From: Arthrobacter methylotrophus
Lineage (GTDB): Bacteria > Actinomycetota > Actinomycetes > Actinomycetales > Micrococcaceae
Direction: 5' to 3'
Length of the DNA: 64,000 nt
NCBI RefSeq assembly: GCF_039539965.1
Contig: NZ_BAABED010000001.1
Location: 3,596,001 to 3,660,000, forward strand
This document shows, one piece after another, positions 35,062-42,714 of the stretch. The translations under genes were made by a program, and so were the position numbers. Below the pieces are notes generated by a model that searched no databases, was not told the origin of the DNA, and was given only the letters and a program-made list of their open reading frames with translations. Each line of letters starts with the position of its first letter. Positions within the stretch are counted from its first letter, which is position 1.

Positions 35062-35685
35062 ATGAAAGGCATTCATGACAACCAATTCACGGATAGCGGA
35101 TCAGGGATGGGGCGCTTCGAGCGTGGCAGGTCCCGTCGCGGACCGCACGGGCACGGCGGATTCGGGCCAGGCCGCGGGTTTGGGCCGGGCCGCGGTTTCG
35201 GAGCTGGCTTCGGCCCGGGATTTGGACCAGGTTTTGGTCCCGGCGGCCCTCGTCGCGCCAATAGGGGCGATGTTCGCTTCGCGATCCTCTCCCTGCTGGC
35301 CGAAACCCCGTCCAACGGATACGGGCTGATCAAGACGATCGCCGAGAAGACGTCCGGATCCTGGCGCCCGAGCCCGGGCTCGGTCTACCCGACCCTGCAG
35401 CAGCTCGTTGACGAAGAGCTCATCGCACCCGTCGGCGAAGGCCGACGCACCGAGTTCACACTCACCGATGCCGGGAAGGCCTACGTTGCCGAGCACGCCG
35501 AGGAGCTGGAAAATGCGTGGAACATCGATTCCGAAGGATCAGGACCCGCGTTCCACCAGAGCGTGGCAAAGCTCATGGGAGTTATCCACCAATTCCGCTT
35601 CGCCGCCACCGAGGAACAGCGCACCACCGCGACCGAAAAAATCGACGAGACACGGCGCGCCCTGTACCACATCCTCGCCGACTAG
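35062..35685 (+). CDS. PadR-family regulator with a glycine-rich N-terminal extension
   Basis: A 207-residue regulator. Residues about 16-70 form a low-complexity Gly/Arg/Phe region (repeats of GPGRGFGPG and GFGPGFG). The PadR winged helix follows (VRFAILSLLAETPSNGYGLIK, PSPGSVYPTLQQLVDEELI, RRTEFTLTDAGKAYV), then a C-terminal helical part (about 150-207). The ATG giving MKGIHDNQF has AGAAAGGA about ten bases upstream. No obvious transporter partner is adjacent. PadR proteins with such heads occur in actinobacteria, but what the head does is unknown. Confidence 0.88.
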   Translation: MKGIHDNQFTDSGSGMGRFERGRSRRGPHGHGGFGPGRGFGPGRGFGAGFGPGFGPGFGPGGPRRANRGDVRFAILSLLAETPSNGYGLIKTIAEKTSGSWRPSPGSVYPTLQQLVDEELIAPVGEGRRTEFTLTDAGKAYVAEHAEELENAWNIDSEGSGPAFHQSVAKLMGVIHQFRFAATEEQRTTATEKIDETRRALYHILAD

Positions 35686-35829
35686 TGGTTTGTCACCACC
35701 GAGGTAAAAGCTCGGTAACAGCAGCCAACCGGGGGCCGAGCCGCCGTCGATGCAGTGGAGTCGGTCGTCCCGCGCATTTTCGGAGCACGGAAACGACGTC
35801 GGCAGTCGCCTCTCTGCAGTCTTGGAGAG

Positions 35830-36024
35830 TTATTCCGACGGCGTTCGGGACCGTTCGCGGGGCAACGACAGTATGGACGTGATGACCGCTATCGGGACGT
35901 GTGGGTGGGACTCCCGGATAGCGGCGATGAACCCCAGAACCTGGCTCGCGTAGCTACGCGATGTGAACGTGGCCGCGTTGTACGAGTTAAAGCCGAGGCA
36001 TAATGAGATGACATCGGCCGGCAG
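35830..36024 (-). pseudogene. SGNH/GDSL hydrolase fragment
   Basis: On the minus strand a stretch reads LPADVISLCLGFNSYNAATF...VLGFIAAIRESHPHVPIAVIT, which matches the middle of bacterial SGNH esterases (the segment after the Gly/Asn block). The frame stops at 35830 soon after SLPRERSR. The N-terminal GDSL block and the C-terminal Asp-His block are absent or scrambled. Related residues (LHCIDG) may follow after the stop. This is a decayed remnant; exact ends uncertain. Confidence 0.55.
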
Positions 36025-36090
36025 CCTTTTCGTGGTCATTGCAGCGGCAGGATCCAGCTGGGGCAGGGTTTCCGTCCTGTTCAGCTGCGG

Positions 36091-36440
36091 GTGCCGGACA
36101 CCCGCGGCGAGATCTGGACGGTCGCGGGCGGCGTCTTCGCCTCCAAGCCGCGACATCAACCCTCCGGGACGCCCCCTTGTTGCGGATCCCGGTGACACCC
36201 TTTGACCTGTCAGGGCTGGTCCGCGAAAGCCACCTCATGATCGACAAGATCGCCACAGTGCGCAGGGCCAACATCCAGTCCCGGGTGGGGCGTCTGACCG
36301 CAGGGCAGCTGGTGGATGTGGAACGTGCAATGCTGGTCTTCCTCGGGGGCTGCTGCGCGGCCTGCCGACTGATGCCGGCGGCCAGCCCGGCCTCGGCCCA
36401 GGAGGGGCCGCCGCAGAAAACGGACTTTATTGTGTCGTAA
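36091..36440 (+). pseudogene. MazF/PemK-type toxin remnant with internal deletion
   Basis: A GTG-led frame reads VPDTRGEIWTVAGGVFASKPR, the usual MazF N-terminus. Right after this the sequence switches frame (near 36153) to TSTLRDAPLLRIPVTPF and continues VRESHLMIDKIATVRRANI...RVGRLTAGQLVDVERAMLVFLG, the C-terminal half of MazF (ends near 36347). About 20 middle residues are missing. No intact antitoxin gene is adjacent. The later in-frame tail to 36440 is not MazF-like. Confidence 0.7.
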
Positions 36441-36492
36441 GGATGGTTGAGGAAGATGCCTGGCTAGCGCGCATCATTGCGTTTCGGAATAG

Positions 36493-37323
36493 TTACGGGG
36501 TCAGCCGGTATCCCACACCCCGGACGGTCTCCACCCAGCGCGGAGAGCGTGAGCTGTCTCCGAGGCGCTTGCGCAGGTTGCCTAGATGGACCTCGACGGC
36601 GCGTTCCTCGCTGGTGCTGACATAGGAGCCCGTGTTGAAGGGTTCGTTCCGCAGCCGACGGACCAGGTCGGCTTTGGTCTGGACCACCCGTCCGTTCTCC
36701 ATCAGGACCAGGAGAAGGTCAAACTGTGTCCTGGTCAGGTCAACGGGCACGCCGTTGATTGCGGCTGCACGGAATCCTTCATGGAGGGTCAATCCCCTGT
36801 GCTCGAAACCGCTGGAGGTCCCTTCGGTCTGCGGATTGAGCTGCGACTCGGCCGATGAAACGGAAGGAGAGGTTGGCGGTGCCGCGGTCAGAGGCTCGGG
36901 ATGCAGCCGGTACCCGGTGCCTGCGGAGATGAGCGACGGCTTTGGGCTAAGTGACCGGGGCCGCCGGAGCATGGCGGTGATCCTGGCGCGCAGCTCGCGA
37001 GGACGGAACGGTTTCGTCAGGTAGTCGTCGGCGCCGGCTTCGAATCCCATCAGGGCATCGGCCTCCTCAACCCTTCCCGTGACGATGATGAGGTAGGCGT
37101 CGCTGAAGGTGCGGATCCGCCTGCAGGCCTCAATCCCGTCATAATCAGGCAGACCTACATCGATGATGATGATGACGGGGTTGTGCTCCCTGACGGCTTC
37201 GACACCTTCGATCCCGGAGGATGACGCATGCACGGTAAAACCTGATTGCCGGAGTACGTCCTCCAGAATTCCCCTCACGTCTTCGTCGTCCTCCACAACG
37301 ACGGCAATGCCCCGCTCGACCAT
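36493..37323 (-). CDS. Orphan OmpR/PhoB-family response regulator
   Basis: A 276-residue regulator. The receiver (about 1-120) has the acidic pair in VVEDDED, phospho-Asp in IIIIDVGLPD and Lys in LTKPFRP. A Ser/Pro-rich linker (about 128-180) is longer than usual. The winged helix (about 183-275) has VDLTRTQFDLLLVLMENG, RAVEVHLGNLRKRLGD and VRGVGYRLTP. No histidine kinase gene is next to it. The ATG start is not preceded by an obvious strong ribosome site. Confidence 0.88.
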   Translation of the reverse strand: MVERGIAVVVEDDEDVRGILEDVLRQSGFTVHASSSGIEGVEAVREHNPVIIIIDVGLPDYDGIEACRRIRTFSDAYLIIVTGRVEEADALMGFEAGADDYLTKPFRPRELRARITAMLRRPRSLSPKPSLISAGTGYRLHPEPLTAAPPTSPSVSSAESQLNPQTEGTSSGFEHRGLTLHEGFRAAAINGVPVDLTRTQFDLLLVLMENGRVVQTKADLVRRLRNEPFNTGSYVSTSEERAVEVHLGNLRKRLGDSSRSPRWVETVRGVGYRLTP

Positions 37324-37716
37324 CTATCCATGCCCCCGAAGCTCGTCCTTGCAGTCACAACCGAGCGGCTTCCGACATGGTCGGGGTCCGCTCGAACCGG
37401 TCCGCCTCCAACACACAATCTAAGCTATTTCACCTTCTATTCACTAATACAAAAGCTACTGGTTTACATATTTCAATTAACTCGCATTGTGCGCATCGGC
37501 GGCCGAACCCCCTGCACACAAGGTTCCATTTCGAAAATTGTTGCTATTTTGAGTTGATCTTGAGGTTGCGGCAATAGTGCGTCTTTCTTGATATTGTGTA
37601 TTCCTCAAAAATTCATAATGGGTCTATTGCGCTCCGCTCCTGATGTGGCTGATGATCATCGTGTGCTCATTGGGGCGCAAGTTGGTTGACTGGGAGCAAC
37701 AGGCAAGGACTGCTAC
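37324..37716. promoter_or_regulatory. AT-rich divergent intergenic region
   Basis: 393 bases between the orphan regulator (leftward) and the secreted GH16-like gene (rightward), noticeably richer in A and T than the rest of the window. Both promoters must lie here. No gene seen. AAGGA lies eight bases before the GH16-like ATG. Confidence 0.45.
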
Positions 37717-38805
37717 ATGCCTTCTTTTCGAATTTCTACTTTTCATCCCGCCCATTTGGTGAGACCGCTGGCCATTCTGGCTGCGGCCGCCCTGATATTG
37801 ATGGCCTTCGTCTCACCCGTACAGGCCGCTAGTTCGACACCCTTGGACCCCGGTCCTGGCCCGGCAGGGGACTTCGCTTGGAAGGGCTTCAATTGGCAGA
37901 AGAGGTTCTGGGGCGGCGCTCCCCAGTACGACAAGGCATTTGACGCCGCCAATGTGGTCGGCCCCGACGCGAGCGGCCGCGTCACCATGAAGCTGACCAA
38001 CCCCACCGGGCAAGCTCCCGTGGCCGCCGAATTCCAATCCACCAGGCAAGGGTTCGGCTACGGAACCTACAGCACCACGGTTGAAAAGAACCTTAGCCTT
38101 TTGCAAAAGGAAGTGGTCTGGGGGTGCCTGTTTACCTACGATCCCGCGGCCGTGCCCGGCTTCAACGAGATCGACCTCTGCGAAGCATCGGCATGGGGCG
38201 GCGGAGCATCCTACGGCCAGTCGTGGCCGGTAACCCAGGGCCACGGGTACTGGTTTGACGCCAGCAAGCCCCCCGGACTGGGGAACAACACCACCGTCTT
38301 CAACGTGACGACCGACCTTGTCACCACGCAGAGAATGATCTGGGAGCCCGGCAAGCTGACTTTTGAAACCTACGCCGGAGAAGGCTACACGGGAACCCTT
38401 CTCAAGCGCACCGTACTCCAGGGTTCCACGGTTCCTGTCCCGGCCAAAGAGCAAATCCACTTTAACCTCTGGGTGACCGACGGCGGAGGCGGAGATCCCG
38501 CCCACGTGAAGCCCGAGTCCGTGGTGATCCGGGACTTCTCCTTCACGCCCGCGGCAACCCAAACCCCGCTGGCCCCGGTCTCCGCCATCCAACTGACCAC
38601 CGCCGCCAAGGCGAAGAGCTCCAATGACACCACATTGACGTGGACCGGAGCGACCGGAACTGCCGTCGTACTGTGGATTGACGGAGTACGAAAGACACTG
38701 GCCAACACCGGCAGCTTCGTGAACAAGGTCAAGGGCAGAGGCACCACGAGCTACAAGATCTGCGACTCCGGGGGATGCTCCAACATCATCAGCGTCGCGA
38801 GCTAG
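37717..38805 (+). CDS. Secreted GH16-like concanavalin-fold protein with C-terminal Ig-like domain
   Basis: A 362-residue exported protein. Signal peptide about 1-37 (ends SPVQA-AS). The body has a jelly-roll pattern with GFGYGTYSTTVEKN and EIDLCEAS near residue 151, which fits the GH16 E-x-D-x-x-E active-site strand (beta-bulge type). A short Ig-like domain (about 283-362, TTLTWTGATGTAVVLWIDG) closes it, with two cysteines in CDSGGCSN. It may cut or bind a beta-glucan. It is convergent with the glycosyltransferase genes, so a shared extracellular polysaccharide is conceivable. Confidence 0.72.
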   Translation: MPSFRISTFHPAHLVRPLAILAAAALILMAFVSPVQAASSTPLDPGPGPAGDFAWKGFNWQKRFWGGAPQYDKAFDAANVVGPDASGRVTMKLTNPTGQAPVAAEFQSTRQGFGYGTYSTTVEKNLSLLQKEVVWGCLFTYDPAAVPGFNEIDLCEASAWGGGASYGQSWPVTQGHGYWFDASKPPGLGNNTTVFNVTTDLVTTQRMIWEPGKLTFETYAGEGYTGTLLKRTVLQGSTVPVPAKEQIHFNLWVTDGGGGDPAHVKPESVVIRDFSFTPAATQTPLAPVSAIQLTTAAKAKSSNDTTLTWTGATGTAVVLWIDGVRKTLANTGSFVNKVKGRGTTSYKICDSGGCSNIISVAS

Positions 38806-38824
38806 CAGAATCCCTGAAAAACAG

Positions 38825-38859
38825 AACGCAGGGCGTTTGGTCTCCGGACGCCCTGCGTT
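38825..38859. terminator. Bidirectional terminator between GH16-like gene and LAMTG gene
   Basis: Perfect 12-base arms (AACGCAGGGCGT at 38825-38836 and its complement at 38848-38859) with an 11-base loop, preceded by A's and followed by GTTGCTTT. It serves two convergent transcripts. Confidence 0.75.
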
Positions 38860-38896
38860 GTTGCTTTCCAGCGAATCCTGCCCAAGGAATTCTTCG

Positions 38897-39061
38897 CTAG
38901 GACTTTTCGCCCCGGACCGGCACTATCCGTTTGATGGCCAAGCCCAGGGCGAGAAGGGCGAACGCTGCCAGGGCGACCCAGAAGAGGTCACCTGCTCCGG
39001 TCATGGCGAGCGTTCCCGACCCGAGACCCGCGGCTGCAGGTGCTGCTGGGTTGTTATACAT
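38897..39061 (-). CDS. 54-residue mini-protein with LAxTG sorting-like signal
   Basis: A tiny protein: an Ala/Pro/Gly head of about 18 residues (MYNNPAAPAAAGLG), LAMTGAG, one membrane helix (about 25-44, LFWVALAAFALLALGLAI) and a basic tail KRIVPVRGEK. LAxTG followed by a helix and basic tail is the arrangement used by class E sortases in actinobacteria. It lies five bases after the stop of the glycosyltransferase gene. No signal peptide is visible, so if it is exported the helix itself must do it. Function unknown. Confidence 0.6.
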   Translation of the reverse strand: MYNNPAAPAAAGLGSGTLAMTGAGDLFWVALAAFALLALGLAIKRIVPVRGEKS

Positions 39062-39066
39062 AGTTG

Positions 39067-40116
39067 TCACCAGGCTTTCTTGTTGTTGAATGCTGCATCT
39101 ACGTACGCCTTCGCATGGACCACTTGCAGGAACAAATCGATAACTAGTTCGTACATGGTGGCCGCGGCGAGCATGTACTTCCATCCGCGCAACCGGACGG
39201 TCACCACCCGTTCGATCACGAAAACACCGGTCACGGCAAGCCAAAACGGCTGTATATGCAGCCCTGCCCCCGTGACCAGTGCAAACGCCACCGTGCTGAA
39301 ATAGCTCAGTGTGACGAGCACGCCCAGCATGGACAGGCCCTGCCGTGCCCAATATGGCCGGGTAACCCGGGTCCAGCCGTACTGAACGCAGTTCTCCACC
39401 GCTCCGCGCTTCCACCGCAGGCGCTGTGCCCAGAGCTCCCGCCAGGTGGGCATGACCTCAGTGACCAATGTGCAATCGGCGGGGGACTTGATCCTGTATC
39501 GGAGGGTGAGGAGTGCAAAAGAGAGCTCGTTGTCCTCCGTCAGGACCGAAGTGTCATAGACGCCGCCGCGTCCGTCGCCAGCAGGAAGGGTCCCGTCCAA
39601 CCTGGCCGCGATGACATCGCGTAGGGTCCGAACCCTGAACAGCGCTGCCGTGCCGGTCACCACCAGGCATTTACCCCTGAGGCGCTTCACGTCGCGGGCG
39701 TACCGTGCGTACTCATTCCGCTGCAGGTGTCCGACGAACCCTCCGCCGTCTGCCCCGCGGAAGACACCACCCACCGCTCCGAGCCGCGAATCCGCCCGCA
39801 GATGAGCTACCGCCCGCTCGAGGAAATCGTAGGAAAGCTGTGAATCGGCATCCTGGATGAGGATCATGTCCTCAGGTGCGGCCTCCGCGAGGAGCCCGGC
39901 CAGAGCGAAATTCAGCGCGCCAGCCTTCTTGTCCTTGTTCCCGAGGGTGCGGATGACTTCTGCTCCCTCAGCCAAGGCGAGCCTTTCGGTGCCGTCGGTG
40001 CAGTTATCGGCAACAACAATCACCCTGTCCGGAATAAGCGTCAGTTTCTTCAGGGACTGAAGAGTTCCAACGATGCCAGACGCCTCATTGTGCGCCGGGA
40101 TAAGGACCGTGATCAC
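39067..40116 (-). CDS. Membrane glycosyltransferase family 2
   Basis: A 349-residue processive-type GT2: ITVLIPAHNEASGIVGTL and VVADNCTDGT at the N-terminus (nucleotide binding), DADS as the D-x-D motif, TED in SVLTEDNELSF as the catalytic base, and QRLRW as the Q-x-x-R-W motif of cellulose/hyaluronan/chitin-type synthases. Three or so membrane helices fill the last 100 residues (about 255-320). It lacks an N-terminal helix pair. Downstream is the LAMTG mini-protein. Product unknown. Confidence 0.85.
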   Translation of the reverse strand: MITVLIPAHNEASGIVGTLQSLKKLTLIPDRVIVVADNCTDGTERLALAEGAEVIRTLGNKDKKAGALNFALAGLLAEAAPEDMILIQDADSQLSYDFLERAVAHLRADSRLGAVGGVFRGADGGGFVGHLQRNEYARYARDVKRLRGKCLVVTGTAALFRVRTLRDVIAARLDGTLPAGDGRGGVYDTSVLTEDNELSFALLTLRYRIKSPADCTLVTEVMPTWRELWAQRLRWKRGAVENCVQYGWTRVTRPYWARQGLSMLGVLVTLSYFSTVAFALVTGAGLHIQPFWLAVTGVFVIERVVTVRLRGWKYMLAAATMYELVIDLFLQVVHAKAYVDAAFNNKKAW

Positions 40117-40452
40117 CAGAGTTTTTTCCTGCTCCAGATAACACCGTATCTACGAAAATTCCGGACATCCTGAATTCCTAAATGACCTATCAACGAACCG
40201 CTCATTAATCTCATCGTCCCCGAAGTGTCCAAAGTTCTATTGACTTCGAGTGTTCCAAGACGAACGCAAACCATCAGCAGAGAAGATGAAGCAAGGCCGC
40301 AATGTTTGCTGAAAAACAACGCAGCGGAATTCCACCTCAACTTCTCCGCCCTGAGCGGCACCCATCGGCGCTTAGGGAACGGTGCTCCTTGAACGGTGAC
40401 CCGGCGTATCGGCTCCACTTTTCTCCGCGAATGCGGCGATCCAGCCTGAAAT
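40117..40452. other. Intergenic region, nothing recognised
   Basis: About 335 bases upstream of the glycosyltransferase. It should hold its promoter. Short open frames here do not resemble known proteins. Confidence 0.35.
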
Positions 40453-40570
40453 GCCGAGTTCGGCCTCCGTATGCGCCGAGCCGACGTGCTCCACGGTCTG
40501 CTGCCGGCCACGCAGATATTCAGCGATCTGCACTGCCCGAGGCCGTCCGAAGAAGACGCGCAAGACTCAC
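40453..40570 (-). pseudogene. IS1634-type transposase N-terminal remnant
   Basis: On the minus strand AVQIAEYLRGRQQTVEHV plus GSAHTEAELG matches the conserved beginning of IS1634-family transposases. The preceding RTASG, also typical, is in a different frame, so there is a frameshift near 40540. The remainder of the transposase is absent; after AELG the frame becomes unrelated. Only about 40 residues survive. Confidence 0.65.
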
Positions 40571-40753
40571 CGGTGGTAGCGCAGGGGGTGGTTGCCGGTG
40601 ATTCTGTCCGAAGTCCCGGGGCACGGGGCAAGTCCTACGATGCCGCGGACAACGCCTCACCCCTCCGAGGCGGCACCCAGGCATTTGGCCAAGCCAACCA
40701 GCTTTGCTGGTCCTCCACCACAATTGTCACGAGGAAATCAGCGAATTAGGAGT

Positions 40754-41053
40754 GCCGGAGCCGATTCCGGGCGCCGCGAGCTCACCGATGCGCTGACCGG
40801 CCGGTTCAGTGCCCATCACCGCTACATGGCGGCCCTGTATCTATACCGGATCGACGCCCACACCGCCGATATCAACGACCTCAGTGCCAGGATCGAGGTG
40901 GCGATGGAACCCTTTCGTCTCGCCCGCGACCTTCTGACCAGCATCCCGGGATTCAGCACTACCGTCGCCGAGGTCTTCATCGCCGAAACCGGCGCCGACA
41001 TGAGCGTCTTCCCGACGCCGCAACAGCTGGCGTCCTGGGCCGGCACGTCCTGA
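40754..41053 (+). pseudogene. IS110-family transposase fragment
   Basis: The plus strand reads ELTDALTGRFSAHHRYMAAL, then INDLSARIEVAMEPFRLARD, then LLTSIPGF...VAEVFIAETGADMSVFPTPQQLASWAG and stops. This is the central part of IS110/IS116/IS902 transposases, around the helix-hairpin segment before the second catalytic region. The N-terminal DEDD half is missing upstream and the C-terminal part is cut right after ASWAG. No terminal repeats seen; IS110 elements lack them. Confidence 0.75.
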
Positions 41054-41098
41054 GGGACGGCGTGGTGGCGGGCGAGGGAAAAGCCCTCGCCGCGAGGC

Positions 41099-42349
41099 TT
41101 AAGAAAATACGGCGACGCCGTAGACCGCGAAGACCACGAGATGGGCCGCGCCGTGCATCGCAGTCACCTTCTTGGAAGCAAGTGTGGTCACCGACAGCAT
41201 CAACGTGACGCCGAGGAGTAGTAGGTTGGCCGGGGACTCCCCGAGTACGACGGTCTGACCGGTGAGGGCGCCAATGATGAGTACGGCTGGGATTGTCAGA
41301 CCGACCGTGGAAACCAGTGCGCCATGGCATAGGTTGCTGACTCGCTGGATCTCACCCCGCAAGGCTGCGCGCACTGATGTGATCGACTCAGGCAGGAACA
41401 CAATCATGGCGATCAGGATGCCGGAAAGGGCCACGGGCGCACCGACGCGGCCGAGCCCGTCGTCCAGGAGCGTGGCCATGTCGTGCGAAAGCAGCACGAT
41501 GGGCAGTACCGTCACGATCAGCAGCACGACCCGCAGCAATACCTCGGCCTTGTGCTCGGCGATGACTTGGGTAACGCTGGCCCGGCTGCGCTTCTCGGCG
41601 CTGTCAGGTAAGTCCGGGCCGGCCGTGAAGCCTGAATCAATTTCCCGGAAGTCGTCAGCTTGTCTGCCCATCTGCCGGTAAAGGAAGAAGGCATACAAGG
41701 CGAGGGTCAGCGGGATGACGGGGACTTCCTGCCCCAGCGTATATGAGCCGTCACGCCCAATGAGCGCCGGCAGGGCAAAGGCCAGCGAGACGAGCACGAC
41801 GAGCAGGGCGAGATAGGACGAGGTGCCAGTGCGGTTGTGGCCCAGATTGCCGTGCTTCATCGCCCCGACGAGAAGTGAGAGCCCAATCACGGCGTTGAGA
41901 ATGATCATCGACACGGCCATCACCGAGTCCCGGGCGATGGTGGTGTGCTCACCCGGCCCCAGCATGACAGCCGAAATGAGCACCACCTCGATCAGCACAA
42001 TCGAAAGCGTCAGGACTAGGGAGCCGTAGGGATCACCAAGCCGGTGGGCGAGATGTTCGGCCTCGTGGACCACCCCAAAGGCGCAGACCAGAACGACTCC
42101 GACGGTGAGCACGAGTGTAGTAATCAGCAGCCAGGTGGGGACTGGGGGCTCAAGCAGGGGCCCGGCAAACACAAGCCCGACGACGGCGCCCCAGCCGACC
42201 ACGACGGGCACTATGGCTGCAGGTGTAAATATGGACCGAACAGTAGAGGAAACCAAAGGTTGAGCCCCATTCCACGAGGCCGTCCCCGTGTCGATCCAAA
42301 CGAACAGGCCGTCCCGTCCGCAGCGCTGGTGTCTCACTCTGCCGATCAT
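41099..42349 (-). CDS. Calcium/cation:proton antiporter, ChaA-like
   Basis: A membrane protein of up to 416 residues with about eleven helices. Two acidic signature motifs of the CaCA family are visible: SIVLIEVVLISAVML in the first half and IVFLPESITSVRAAL in the second. HEAEHLAHRLG is typical of the ChaA branch. Exchanges Ca2+ or Na+/K+ for protons. The N-terminal 35 residues before SSTVRSIFTP are hydrophilic and unlike the family; the true start may be a TTG near 42254 rather than the ATG at 42349. Confidence 0.85.
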   Translation of the reverse strand: MIGRVRHQRCGRDGLFVWIDTGTASWNGAQPLVSSTVRSIFTPAAIVPVVVGWGAVVGLVFAGPLLEPPVPTWLLITTLVLTVGVVLVCAFGVVHEAEHLAHRLGDPYGSLVLTLSIVLIEVVLISAVMLGPGEHTTIARDSVMAVSMIILNAVIGLSLLVGAMKHGNLGHNRTGTSSYLALLVVLVSLAFALPALIGRDGSYTLGQEVPVIPLTLALYAFFLYRQMGRQADDFREIDSGFTAGPDLPDSAEKRSRASVTQVIAEHKAEVLLRVVLLIVTVLPIVLLSHDMATLLDDGLGRVGAPVALSGILIAMIVFLPESITSVRAALRGEIQRVSNLCHGALVSTVGLTIPAVLIIGALTGQTVVLGESPANLLLLGVTLMLSVTTLASKKVTAMHGAAHLVVFAVYGVAVFS

Positions 42350-42408
42350 GATACTTCAGGCCGACCACGGCCTGGACCAACAGCCGCCCGCGTCGGTGAC
42401 CACAACGA

Positions 42409-42649
42409 GTTGGCGCTGTGGACACTGCCAGGGACGGCGGCGACGTGCCGGGCGATGGTTTCGGCGTGATGGGCCGTGTTCAGCGCCGGACCGCCAGCGC
42501 GCTTCCACCACACAGGTGACCCCGGCCAGGGCTGCAATGATGCGGTTCCTTTGCAGGAACCTGTACCGGGCCGGGTCGGTTCCGGGAGGCAGCTCCGAGA
42601 GCGTCGGACCGTTGGCGCGGATCGCGGCCGCAACGAAGGGTCCAAGCGC
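42409..42649 (-). pseudogene. dprA C-terminal fragment with frameshift
   Basis: The minus strand reads ALGPFVAAAIRANGPTLSEL, PPGTDPARYRFLQRNRIIAA and LAGVTCVVEARWRSGA, which is the conserved Rossmann part of DprA (DNA-processing protein). In a second frame it continues LNTAHHAETIARHVAAVPGSV, the next DprA block. So one frameshift near 42480 and loss of everything before and after. A full dprA presumably lies elsewhere in the genome. Confidence 0.7.
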
Positions 42650-42714
42650 TCGAATTATTGCCGGCCTTCCGGATCCGTCAGACGTTGTCGCGAGGACGCT
42701 CCTGTCTGACCGAC

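Noticed and set aside
35160..35250. Short repeats in DNA that could look like a CRISPR-like array
   Set aside because: They are codon-level repeats encoding the Gly/Phe/Arg head of the PadR protein; no regular spacers are present.
40117..40750. Possible intact IS element between the glycosyltransferase and the antiporter
   Set aside because: Only fragments of IS1634 and IS110 transposases remain, without terminal repeats or a complete reading frame.
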